DNA of 11,123 bases from Omnitrophica WOR_2 bacterium RBG_13_41_10 (GCA_001805465.1 MHGH01000011.1:32639-43761), one strand, 5' to 3'. Shown: positions 1 through 7,189, counted from the stretch's first letter. Numbers and translations are program-made. The notes: generated by a model not told the origin, from the sequence alone.

Positions 1-702
1 GTAGAATTAAGCGATGCCTGGAAAGAATATACTATCAATGTCAGCGGTAAGGACCTTTCCTATATCAGCGGAGGTTTTGGTTGGGTTACTACCGCTGATT
101 TAGCGCCTGAAGGGGCGACATTTTATCTGGACGATATCAAATTTGAGTCTGACCCTAAAATGAAACCCGAAGGCAAGAAGCAGGAAAGTATACCTTTTTA
201 TGTATACGCCGACAGCCGTTCAGCAAACAACCATTTTATTCCTTCCGGTTGGATGGGAGACTATGGCGACATAAAATATGAAGGTTCCTCCAAAGAGGAC
301 CCATATTTAGGAGATACCTGCGTCAAGATTATTTATTCTGGCAAAGGTACTCAAGGCGCACGCTGGGCGGGTATCTATTGGCAGAATCCTGCCAACAACT
401 GGGGGACAGTGGATGCGGGGTTTGATCTTTCCAAAGCCACAAAACTTACCTTTTGGGCGCGCGGTGCTAAGGGTGGAGAAAGGATAGAAGAGTTCAAGGT
501 CGGCGGCATCATGGGTGAATATTCTGATTCTGACAGCGCCAGCATCGGGCCGGCTATTTTGAATAAAGAATGGACGCAGTACACCGTTGATTTAAAAGGC
601 AAAGATATGTCTTATATCATCGGTGGCTTCTGCTGGGCAACTAACGTGGATGTGAATCCGGAAGGCGCGACATTCTATTTGGATGAGATTAAGTTTGAAT
701 AA
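1..702 (+). CDS. C-terminal part of a secreted protein with tandem carbohydrate-binding-like domains (5' partial)
   Basis: The frame is open from the first base, so the gene begins before the window; 233 codons are visible. A methionine at position 160 is internal and should not be taken as the start. The visible part holds the end of one beta-sandwich-like domain (codons 3-49) and one complete copy (about codons 60-233). The two copies share the pattern W..YT....GKD.SYI.GGF.W and the ending PEGATFYLD.IKFE; I count 29 identities in 47 aligned residues. Aromatic-rich jelly-roll modules of this look resemble the galactose-binding or CBM-like fold found in extracellular carbohydrate-active proteins, but I cannot name a CBM family. 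A lysine/proline-rich linker joins the copies. The glycoside hydrolase gene starts within its last 20 bases, which supports a role in glycan binding. The catalytic part, if any, and the signal peptide would be upstream. The reading frame is certain; the function is inferred. Confidence 0.8.
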   Translation, partial: VELSDAWKEYTINVSGKDLSYISGGFGWVTTADLAPEGATFYLDDIKFESDPKMKPEGKKQESIPFYVYADSRSANNHFIPSGWMGDYGDIKYEGSSKEDPYLGDTCVKIIYSGKGTQGARWAGIYWQNPANNWGTVDAGFDLSKATKLTFWARGAKGGERIEEFKVGGIMGEYSDSDSASIGPAILNKEWTQYTVDLKGKDMSYIIGGFCWATNVDVNPEGATFYLDEIKFE

Positions 703-2011
703 AAAAAGTAGGGACGGTTCTCAACTCAAAGCAAAGGTGTCCCCTTTAAAGGGACACTTCTCGATTGCTTTAAGAACCGTCCCTGTTTTTTTACTTGTAA
801 CTTTTCTTTTGGGCATGGCATCTTTGCCCAAGCCCGCGGTTTATATCCAAAAATTAAAAAACAGCCGCTATCGCCTGATCGTAGATCGTAAACCTTATGT
901 TGTTAAAGGGGTCTGCTATAGTCCTATTCCCATAGGCCAAAATCACGAATATGACTGGTGGTCTGATCCCAATAAGCCCTGGATGGTAGATGGTAAGTTG
1001 ATGAAAGAGATGGGGGTTAATACCATCAGGCTATATCAAGCGCATGATAATTCAGAAGAAGTAAAGCAAGTAATCAGGGATTTATATGAGAATTACGGCA
1101 TCCGCACAATTTTAGGGAATTGGGTGGGTTTTTGGGAGTACCCTTGCCCTTTCTATGCCGAGGAGGACTTTAAAGAGAAAATAAAAAATGAAATTTTAGA
1201 GATGGTGAGGTTATACAAAGATGAGCCGGGGATACTCTTATGGATATTGGGCAATGAAAATAATTATTCCTTTAGCGGCTTAGTTAATCCCTGGTCCTGC
1301 GAGGAAGCGGATAAAGAGCCGGACCCCCAAAAACAAAAGGCCATACGCGCGCGTATTTATTATTCTTTTATCAATGATATCACTAAGGCAGTACATACCA
1401 TAGATCCCCAACATCCGGTGGCATTAGGCAACGGCGAGTTAATCGGTTTAGATATGGCAGCGGCATATTGCCCGGATGTAGATCTAGTAGCCTGTATCAT
1501 ATATAGAGGTAAGACCTTTGGCAATCTTTTTAAGTCTCTGAAGGCCACATTTGATAAGCCTATTCTGATCAGCGAGTTCGGCGCAGATGCCTACGATGCC
1601 TATAAAAATACAGAGGACCAGAATATGCAGGCCTTCTTTTTGGAATCGCAGTGGCGCCAGATTTACGAAAACTTAGCCGATAATAAAGAAGGAGAAGGCA
1701 GCTGTTTAGGCGGCACCATGTTTGAATGGACTGATGAATGGTGGAAACATAACCAATCGGACGCCGAAAGCTGGAAAGTGCATGACACAGAATCCAACTG
1801 GTCTAACGGAAGTTATTATTTTGATATCCAGGCCCCTAAGAATATGAATATGAATGAAGAGTGGTTTGGTATTGTAGCTTTATCCGAAGAAGAAGAGTCT
1901 GGTTTAAATAAACGCATCCCCCGCAAGAGTTATTATGTAATCAGGGAGTTTTGGAAAAATCCCGTTCTAAAAGCGCAAAGCGCAAAGCGCAAAGCGCAAA
2001 ACAAAAAATGA
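683..2011 (+). CDS. Exported glycoside hydrolase, GH2/clan-A type TIM barrel
   Basis: This is a probable retaining beta-glycosidase acting outside the cytoplasm. The fold reads as a (beta/alpha)8 barrel like the catalytic domain of GH2 enzymes: VKGVCYSPIP near residue 74, GVNTIRLYQAHDN near 111, the acid/base motif WILGNEN (Glu192), the nucleophile motif LISEFGAD (Glu298), and a late aromatic strand FEWTDEWWK near 347. The two glutamates lie about 105 residues apart, as expected for clan A. The beta-sandwich domains of full-length GH2 enzymes are absent, so GH5-like or another clan-A family remains possible, and the substrate is unknown. The start is uncertain. ATG 683 overlaps the previous gene by 20 bases and has no clear ribosome-binding site, and residues 10-34 are encoded by a palindromic repeat. 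A hydrophobic stretch at residues 33-48 would act as a signal peptide or anchor. A start at ATG 815 would lose it. The last 14 residues are basic and encoded by a 7-bp repeat. Confidence 0.8.
   Translation: MRLSLNKKSRDGSQLKAKVSPLKGHFSIALRTVPVFLLVTFLLGMASLPKPAVYIQKLKNSRYRLIVDRKPYVVKGVCYSPIPIGQNHEYDWWSDPNKPWMVDGKLMKEMGVNTIRLYQAHDNSEEVKQVIRDLYENYGIRTILGNWVGFWEYPCPFYAEEDFKEKIKNEILEMVRLYKDEPGILLWILGNENNYSFSGLVNPWSCEEADKEPDPQKQKAIRARIYYSFINDITKAVHTIDPQHPVALGNGELIGLDMAAAYCPDVDLVACIIYRGKTFGNLFKSLKATFDKPILISEFGADAYDAYKNTEDQNMQAFFLESQWRQIYENLADNKEGEGSCLGGTMFEWTDEWWKHNQSDAESWKVHDTESNWSNGSYYFDIQAPKNMNMNEEWFGIVALSEEEESGLNKRIPRKSYYVIREFWKNPVLKAQSAKRKAQNKK
710..784. repeat. Nested palindromic REP-like element
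   Basis: The outer arms AGGGACGGTTCT (710-721) and AGAACCGTCCCT (773-784) are perfect 12-bp reverse complements. Inside them AAAGCAA (728-734) pairs with TTGCTTT (765-771), and GTGTCCC (737-743) pairs with GGGACAC (751-757) around a 7-base loop. The GGGACGGTTC/GTGTCCC combination is, to my knowledge, a common dispersed palindromic repeat in several bacterial phyla, of the kind mobilised by IS200-like REP-associated (RAYT) transposases; no transposase is in this window. The element lies eight bases after the upstream stop codon and inside the predicted 5' end of the hydrolase gene. Its structure is seen directly; its mobile origin is inferred. Confidence 0.8.
710..792 (+). terminator. Possible intrinsic terminator made from the palindromic element
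   Basis: The nested hairpin of 710-784 is followed by G and then seven T residues (786-792), which is the shape of a Rho-independent terminator placed just after the stop codon of the carbohydrate-binding gene. If it works, the downstream hydrolase would need its own promoter or read-through, and its start would have to be re-examined. The hairpin is long and interrupted, so efficiency is uncertain. Confidence 0.4.
1970..2000. repeat. 7-bp tandem repeat (AAAGCGC), four copies plus AAA
   Basis: Four exact head-to-tail copies of AAAGCGC fill 1970-1997, followed by a partial AAA. They encode the basic tail of the glycoside hydrolase and end about ten bases before the overlapping start of the TPR gene. 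Because 7 is not a multiple of 3, any change in copy number shifts the frame. Confidence 0.9.
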
Positions 2012-3624
2012 AGAAGCCAGTAATTTTACTCATATTCTTATTATTAATTGCCCAGTTACCCAGCGCCCCAGTTATTAGCCGCCAGTTATTTGCGCAGGAC
2101 AATAAACAGTTAATTAATTTAAGCAAGCAGATTATTGAAGCCAAGGCCCAGGCTGATTTATATCCCTTATTCACAGAGCTAAAAGGCCTTTATTTTCAGG
2201 ATAATAGATATACGGATTTCGTAGAATTTTTAAGGTCCCTGAGCACTAAAAAGAAAACCCTAGAACCTTTCGCTAATTATTATATTGCCCTAAGCCGTTA
2301 CCGGCAGCTTAAATATTTAGAGGATAACCAGAACTGGGATGAGTATTTTTCTTGGGGCAATAGCTACCGGCAAGAAATAATTGATTCAGCCCAGAAGGCA
2401 ATTGATGATACTTCCACAAAGGATCCACTTAATCTTTATGCCAGGCTTCTCTTATGGCAGTTACATAAAGACCTAGAGGATGCCGTGCATGAACAGGCCC
2501 TCCTGGATTTAATAAATGCGGCCTTAGAGTATACTGGCCAGGTGAAAGATTACCAACCGATAAAAGAGGTTGCCGACAATTTATTTAGCCAAGGCGAAAA
2601 ATCCAAGGCCAAGGAGCTATACAAAATCTATATCGCCAAAAGCATAGATGCCAATTTAAGCGATGATAAATTAAAAGAAATGGCTTTTAATTTTTATAGG
2701 GATAATAATCTGGACCTTGCGCAATTAGTGTACGATGTTTATATAGAAAGAATCCTCAAGCTCCCTAAAGAAACCGTTATACCGATTTTAATTGATATCG
2801 CCAAAAGTTTTTGCTATCAGGATAAAGGCCCCTCGGATGCGCTTTATGCCGAAAATATTTTCCAAAAAATAGAAGCGCTTGGCGCAAAAGAAGCCTTTAA
2901 TGAAGAGCTGTCTTATTTACGCGCCTGGAACTTAGAGAAAATAAAAGAATATACTTGCGCTAAAGATATTTATCTTGATTTGATAAACCGTTACCCCAAG
3001 AACGCACATATTGATGAAGTAAATTTTAAGGTTGGGCTTATTTATGCTTATGCCTTAGCCGATATAAAAAATGCAAAGTCCTATTTTGAAAAACTTAAGC
3101 AACAAGAAATTGCTTCTAGTGAGAGCATCTCTAGTTTTTATCAATTAGGCCTCTTTTCTCAATGGGAAGGGGATAATGCTAAGGCAAAGGAATATTACGA
3201 TAAACTGATAGAAATAGCTAAGGATGGCTTTCAAGATACCGTTATCTTGGCTAAAGAGCGGCTCAAAGAAATAGAAGAGACAAGACCCATAGAATACAAT
3301 CTCAAGACTTTTATGGATCTGTCTTTAAAAGAAGAAAATAAGATTTATGATATGACAAAATTAGAGCTTAATTCCTCTTTGCATAAGACAAACAAGGACC
3401 AGGCTGTTTCTATTGCTTCTGTTGCCCACACTGCCTCAACCGGATGCATGCAGGCAACTTTAGAGTATTTATGGTCCGGGGATCTAGGTGTAGATACGCC
3501 TTCTACGAATGCAGGTTCTTTTGATACTGCCTATAAATATGCAGGCACCAAAGTAATAAACCTGGTAGTAATGTCTCCTTCCGGAGCCATTGACAGAAGT
3601 TTCGACATAGTTGATATCGATTAA
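2008..3624 (+). CDS. Exported TPR-repeat protein with C-terminal PKD-like domain
   Basis: I chose ATG 2008 (538 residues) because it overlaps the hydrolase stop as ATGA and immediately opens a signal peptide: MKKP followed by a leucine/isoleucine-rich core, with likely cleavage around residues 25-30. The frame is open further up to ATG 1951, but that would put 19 basic, repeat-encoded residues before the signal. Residues about 140-425 are helical hairpins of TPR/Sel1-like character, with phrases such as GEKSKAKELYKIYI, YTCAKDIYLDLINRYP and GDNAKAKEYYDKLIEIA. Residues about 460-537 form a beta domain in which LEYLWSGDLGVDTPST, FDTAYKYAGTKVINLVV and a final SFDIVDID match the pattern of PKD/Ig-like domains. 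It probably acts in the periplasm or at the surface as a scaffold. Co-translation with the hydrolase suggests a shared glycan-related task. No catalytic motif is visible. Confidence 0.82.
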   Translation: MKKPVILLIFLLLIAQLPSAPVISRQLFAQDNKQLINLSKQIIEAKAQADLYPLFTELKGLYFQDNRYTDFVEFLRSLSTKKKTLEPFANYYIALSRYRQLKYLEDNQNWDEYFSWGNSYRQEIIDSAQKAIDDTSTKDPLNLYARLLLWQLHKDLEDAVHEQALLDLINAALEYTGQVKDYQPIKEVADNLFSQGEKSKAKELYKIYIAKSIDANLSDDKLKEMAFNFYRDNNLDLAQLVYDVYIERILKLPKETVIPILIDIAKSFCYQDKGPSDALYAENIFQKIEALGAKEAFNEELSYLRAWNLEKIKEYTCAKDIYLDLINRYPKNAHIDEVNFKVGLIYAYALADIKNAKSYFEKLKQQEIASSESISSFYQLGLFSQWEGDNAKAKEYYDKLIEIAKDGFQDTVILAKERLKEIEETRPIEYNLKTFMDLSLKEENKIYDMTKLELNSSLHKTNKDQAVSIASVAHTASTGCMQATLEYLWSGDLGVDTPSTNAGSFDTAYKYAGTKVINLVVMSPSGAIDRSFDIVDID

Positions 3625-3664
3625 GAAATACCCGCCTAAAAATTTCCTTACCCATTAAAAAAGC

Positions 3665-3693
3665 TTGACTTATATTATGGTTAGTAGTATAAA
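3665..3693 (+). promoter_or_regulatory. Sigma70-type promoter of the ROK operon
   Basis: The -35 TTGACT (3665-3670) and the -10 TATAAA (3688-3693) are separated by exactly 17 bp, in the 101-bp AT-rich gap before the ROK-like gene. Predicted transcription would start near 3700, leaving a leader of about 25 nt. No convincing inverted-repeat operator or terminator is seen in the gap. Confidence 0.7.
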
Positions 3694-3725
3694 TAATTAA
3701 AATAAGTTACTCATCTAAAAACTAA

Positions 3726-4961
3726 ATGCGATTCCCCGATACTAAAAAAGAAGAACTCACCGAAAAAGAAAAGCGCAACATTGAGATTTTAGGGATCTTA
3801 AGAAGGTCCGGCCCCATTAGCCGGCCGGATATCTCTAAAGAAATGGGCCTGAATGTTGTGACCGTCTCCAATTATATCGATGATTTCATCAAGCACAGGC
3901 TGGTAGAAGAAAAAGAATTTGATGTTTCCGAAGGCGGCAGGCGGCCGGTATTGTTGGATTTAAATCCGCAAGGCGGCTATATCATCGGGGTGGGATTAAA
4001 CCTGATGAATATGGTGGGCCTTTTGATGGATTTAAAAGGCAACATCGTTACCAAAACCCAAATTTTGCGGCCCCGCGCATCGGTCAAAGAAATTACCGAA
4101 TGCCTTTTAGAAATTATCCGGGAAATTTTCAGGCGTTCAAAGGGATACGCTACCAATATTAAAGGTATCGGCGTCGGTATTGCGGGCCTGGTAAACAAGG
4201 AAGATGGCTCCGTGCATTGGCCGCAAAAGATGGACCATTATTACACCTATGCCTCCGTAGATATACCTCTTAAAGGGTTAATTGATAAAGAATTTAACCT
4301 GCCCACTTTAATTGAGAATGATGCTACTGCTGCCTGTTTTGGAGAGCAGTGGCTGGGCCTAGAGCGCAATCTAAAAAATGTCATTTATATGTTCTCTGGC
4401 GTCGGATGCGGAATAATGATTAACGGAGAAATTTATACCGGATCAAAAGGCTATGCCGGAGAAGTTTCAATTTATAATTATAAAGAACAGGACCTTTTTA
4501 ATTGCGACATGGCGCGCGGTTGTTTCCTTAAACGTTGGGAAATAGATTTAGGTATGGTCGAAGATATAAAAGACTTGATAGATAAAGATGCAGCAAGCGC
4601 CCAGGAGTTTTTTAAATTAACCTCAAGCAATACCGCCAACGTTGATTTAAAAAGCATCATTATCGCCGGGCGTTCTAAAAACAAGATTGCCTGCGCGGCA
4701 TTGGAGAAGGGAGCCCAAAGATTAGGTATTAAGATGGCGTATCTGGCAAACCTGTTTAATCCGGAGGCGATAATTATCGGAGGAGGATTAGAAGAGGCAG
4801 GCGAAGATTTTTTAAATACAGTTGTAGCCACGGTAAAGAATTGGGCTTTTAGAGAAGTGACTGAGGATTTAATGATAGCCTATTCACAGTTAAGGGAAAA
4901 CGCAGTGGCACTGGGCTCAGCAAGCCTGGTGATGCAGAGATTATTTGCTCAAGTATGGTAA
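3726..4961 (+). CDS. ROK-family transcriptional regulator (NagC/Mlc/XylR type) with degenerate zinc motif
   Basis: This is a likely sugar-responsive DNA-binding repressor of 411 residues, the usual length for the class. A winged helix-turn-helix covers residues about 17-66 (NIEILGILRRSGPISRPDIS, then LNVVTVSNYIDDF), followed by the typical GGRRPVLLDLNP hinge. The ROK sugar-kinase-like domain runs from about 84 to 405, with GIGVGIAGLV (147-156), ENDATAACFGE with the usual catalytic-position Asp199, GEIYTGSKGYAGE (234-246) and NPEAIIIGGGLEEAGE (345-360). The usual GEIGH then CxCGxxGC zinc site is altered: GEV is followed by SIY with no histidine, and only Cys260 and Cys266 remain. The ATP-binding DxGxT loop is also absent. 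It therefore probably binds DNA and a ligand but is not a kinase. It has its own promoter and leads an operon with the next two genes. ATG 3726 lacks a clear Shine-Dalgarno sequence. Confidence 0.9.
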   Translation: MRFPDTKKEELTEKEKRNIEILGILRRSGPISRPDISKEMGLNVVTVSNYIDDFIKHRLVEEKEFDVSEGGRRPVLLDLNPQGGYIIGVGLNLMNMVGLLMDLKGNIVTKTQILRPRASVKEITECLLEIIREIFRRSKGYATNIKGIGVGIAGLVNKEDGSVHWPQKMDHYYTYASVDIPLKGLIDKEFNLPTLIENDATAACFGEQWLGLERNLKNVIYMFSGVGCGIMINGEIYTGSKGYAGEVSIYNYKEQDLFNCDMARGCFLKRWEIDLGMVEDIKDLIDKDAASAQEFFKLTSSNTANVDLKSIIIAGRSKNKIACAALEKGAQRLGIKMAYLANLFNPEAIIIGGGLEEAGEDFLNTVVATVKNWAFREVTEDLMIAYSQLRENAVALGSASLVMQRLFAQVW

Positions 4962-4966
4962 AGGAG
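4961..4966 (+). promoter_or_regulatory. Ribosome-binding site of the coiled-coil gene
   Basis: AAGGAG begins on the last base of the ROK stop codon and lies 5 nt before ATG 4972. It fixes that ATG as the start, in preference to a TTG at 4945 inside the ROK gene or a GTG at 4966. Confidence 0.8.
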
Positions 4967-4971
4967 TGTTT

Positions 4972-6117
4972 ATGGAACAAAAAATGAAATTTATTGCAAT
5001 AGGCCTGATGGTCATATTAGCCATAAGTCTTTTTATAAACCTAAGCCTGCAGACTGCCAAAAAAAACCTGGAGATGGAAAGGGAGCAGCTAAAAAGCGAA
5101 AATAATTCCCTCTCTAAGAAGATCGAAGAGATAATTCAAGATAATAATACGCTAAGAAACAGCATTAATGCATTAAACAGCGATATGTCCAGGATGACCC
5201 AAGAAAAAGATGAGCTCTTAAAACAAAAGGATCAGGCCCAGAAAGAATTCGGCTTATTGATGCAAGAGCGAGACCTTTTAATGGATAAATTAAAATCACG
5301 GCCGACCGTTGACGTAATAAAAGAAACCCAACCAGAAACACAGGATGCTTATTGGGCAGGGGTATTAAAAACTAAGGCGGATTTAGCATTGCAGGCAGAG
5401 GAGTTACGCAGTGAATTAAAGACCTTTAAAATAAATAACGAACAAATAGGAAGGGACTTAGATAATTTAAAACGAGAAAAACAAGAACTGGAAAAGCAGG
5501 TCAGTTATCATCAGAAGATGGTGGATAATGTCACTGCGGAATTAGTGATAGAAAGGAACTCCACCAACCAGCAGCGGGAGGCCTTAAAATCGATCAAGAA
5601 TGAAAATGTAATATTAAGGCGGCAGGTAACAAGTTTAAGCAGCCGCAAGGCCGACTTAGAAAAAAGAGTATTGGAGCTTCAAGATAAAAAAACCGAGTTA
5701 GAGAAACAATTTAATCAGATGGCTTCGGTTTTGGAAAATAAATTAACGGGGATTAGCCAGTTACAAGAACAGTTAGGTAGCGTTGGTAGCGGCACAAAAA
5801 AAGAAGCCGGCCCAATACAAAAAACCCAAGTTGCTGATAAGGCCGTAGAGTTACCCGCAATAGTTGTACGGCCCCAGCAAGAAATTAAAGCTACTCAAGG
5901 CAGCTTGGCCAAAATTGTCTCGATAAATAAAGAGAATAATTTTGTGGTTATTGACCGAGGGGAAAATGCGGGTTTAAAATTAGGGGATAGATTCAAGGCC
6001 TATAGAAACAATAAAGAGATTGCGACCCTAGAAGTAATTCAGGCCCGTGCCGCAATAGCGGCCTGTGACATAAAAAGCGAATCCGCACCTTTAAGAGTAG
6101 GCGATATTGTAAAATAA
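4972..6117 (+). CDS. Membrane-anchored coiled-coil protein with C-terminal FlgT-C-like beta domain
   Basis: From ATG 4972 the product has 381 residues. One N-terminal hydrophobic helix (residues about 6-26, FIAIGLMVILAISLFINLSL) anchors it in the inner membrane, presumably with the rest outside the cytoplasm. Residues about 27-275 are almost continuous heptad-rich coiled coil full of E, K, Q and L, including a conspicuous YWAG break near 124. A Gly/Pro-rich linker follows. Residues about 310-381 form a compact beta domain with the pattern AKIVSIN..NNFVVID.G...GLK.GD.F, then IATLEVIQA and the ending LRVGDIVK. This resembles the small C-terminal domain of FlgT-like and other envelope proteins. 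It follows the ROK gene after 10 bp and is co-transcribed with it. Its function is unknown; I would guess an envelope spacer or structural protein rather than an enzyme. The pairing with two regulators is not explained by the sequence. Confidence 0.8.
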   Translation: MEQKMKFIAIGLMVILAISLFINLSLQTAKKNLEMEREQLKSENNSLSKKIEEIIQDNNTLRNSINALNSDMSRMTQEKDELLKQKDQAQKEFGLLMQERDLLMDKLKSRPTVDVIKETQPETQDAYWAGVLKTKADLALQAEELRSELKTFKINNEQIGRDLDNLKREKQELEKQVSYHQKMVDNVTAELVIERNSTNQQREALKSIKNENVILRRQVTSLSSRKADLEKRVLELQDKKTELEKQFNQMASVLENKLTGISQLQEQLGSVGSGTKKEAGPIQKTQVADKAVELPAIVVRPQQEIKATQGSLAKIVSINKENNFVVIDRGENAGLKLGDRFKAYRNNKEIATLEVIQARAAIAACDIKSESAPLRVGDIVK

Positions 6118-6142
6118 GTTTTTCAATTTGTCCTCATATTAA

Positions 6143-7174
6143 ATGGTCCGTCGAAAAAAAGCCCCCTGCGGAACTATTTCTATTACTGATGTTGCCCGCC
6201 AAGCTGGAGTCTCTATCACCACCGTATCGCGCGTGATCAATAAATCCCCTTCGGTCAAGGAAAAAAATATTAAGGCGGTTCAAGCAGTCATCAAAGAACT
6301 TAAATATCAGCCCTCAGTAGTGGCGCAGAGGTTAGCCAGCGGCAGGAGCAATGTGGTGGCGCTGGTAATCCCGCGTTATGAGGGTATATTTTATTCCTTT
6401 TATGCCTTGGAGTTAATCCGCGGGATAGGGACATTATGCGAAGCATTAAAATTAGATCTTTTGTTGCATCTCACTGACAGTAAAACCCCGCTAAACCTAA
6501 AAGGTGTGGGGGGGATAATATTTGCGGATGTCATCGGCAATAGAAAACAGGTGGAAGAAGCCTTAGAGCAGCGGATTCCTTCCATTGTATTAAATAATCA
6601 GGTGGAAGACCTAAAGATAAGTTACATTGCTATTGATAACACTAAAGGCGCAGAAACTGCGGTTAATTATTTAGTGGACTTAGGGCACAAGAAAATAGCG
6701 CATATTGCCGGCGATATCATTACCCAAGCAGCAGCCCAGCGCCTGGAGGGCTACAAGATGGCCTTAAAGAAAAATGATATTGAGTTTCATCCAGAATATG
6801 TATTTAAGACAGACTATTCACGTGGTCAGGCCAGAAGCGCAGCAGAGAAGATACTGCGTATACAGGATAAGATAACGGCGGTATTTGTGGCCTCTGATTC
6901 TATGGCCCTTGAGGTTATGGCAGCGGCAAGAGAGCAAGGTAAAGAAATCCCGCGTGATTTATCCATTGTAGGTTTTGACGATAATCCCTCCGGCCTTTAT
7001 GGGCCGGTGGCCTTGACTACGGTCAGGCAGCCATTGGTGAAAATGGCCCAAGAAGGAATAAAAGAATTAAATATTTTAATTAACAGCAAAGAGAAGACAG
7101 CACAGATAAAAAAGATTATACTAGTGACAGAGTTAGTAATCAGGGAGTCCTGTCAAGCCCCCTTAAGTAAATAA
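6143..7174 (+). CDS. LacI/GalR-family transcriptional regulator
   Basis: This 343-residue one-component regulator responds to a small ligand, usually a sugar. The LacI headpiece occupies residues about 11-70: SITDVARQAGVSITTVSRVI as the helix-turn-helix, NIKAVQAVIKELKYQPSVVA as the third helix, and RLASGRSN as the hinge. The periplasmic-binding-protein-like effector domain follows, with the family signatures YIAIDNTKGAETAVNYLVDLGHKKIAHIAG (161-190), AVFVASDSMALEVM (246-259), LSIVGFDDNP (273-282) and LTTVRQP (291-297). The first lobe looks about ten residues short between LLLHLTD and GVGGIIF (about 107-126), where a helix is usual. There is a basic ten-residue extension before the headpiece. 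The gap to the previous gene is only 25 bp with no promoter or terminator, so it is probably the last gene of the ROK operon. No good Shine-Dalgarno sequence precedes ATG 6143. The target and ligand are unknown. Confidence 0.93.
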   Translation: MVRRKKAPCGTISITDVARQAGVSITTVSRVINKSPSVKEKNIKAVQAVIKELKYQPSVVAQRLASGRSNVVALVIPRYEGIFYSFYALELIRGIGTLCEALKLDLLLHLTDSKTPLNLKGVGGIIFADVIGNRKQVEEALEQRIPSIVLNNQVEDLKISYIAIDNTKGAETAVNYLVDLGHKKIAHIAGDIITQAAAQRLEGYKMALKKNDIEFHPEYVFKTDYSRGQARSAAEKILRIQDKITAVFVASDSMALEVMAAAREQGKEIPRDLSIVGFDDNPSGLYGPVALTTVRQPLVKMAQEGIKELNILINSKEKTAQIKKIILVTELVIRESCQAPLSK

Positions 7175-7189
7175 TACAATCTGTTGTAT
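7174..7189. promoter_or_regulatory. NrdR box 1 (distal)
   Basis: The sequence ATACAATCTGTTGTAT has perfect 6-bp arms around a 4-bp centre and matches 12 of 16 positions of the NrdR box consensus ACACWATATATWGTGT as I recall it. It overlaps the last base of the LacI-family stop codon. On its own it could also be a weak hairpin terminator, since a T run follows at 7196-7200, but its pairing with a second, better box argues for an operator. Confidence 0.7.

Noticed and set aside
160..702. Treating ATG 160 as the start of the first gene
   Set aside because: The frame is open to base 1 and the codons before 160 encode a clear copy of the same domain, so the ATG is internal.
1951..2007. Upstream ATG for the TPR protein
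   Set aside because: It would prefix a signal peptide with 19 basic residues translated from the 7-bp repeat; the ATGA overlap at 2008 is the better start.
2053..2112. Four CAGTTA motifs in the 5' part of the TPR gene
   Set aside because: The spacing is irregular (16, 14, 24 bases) and they fall in signal-peptide and nearby codons; no clear repeat unit.
3671..3725. Operator repeats GTTAGT/GTTACT over the ROK promoter
   Set aside because: They are short, inexact direct repeats in AT-rich DNA with no inverted symmetry; chance is sufficient.
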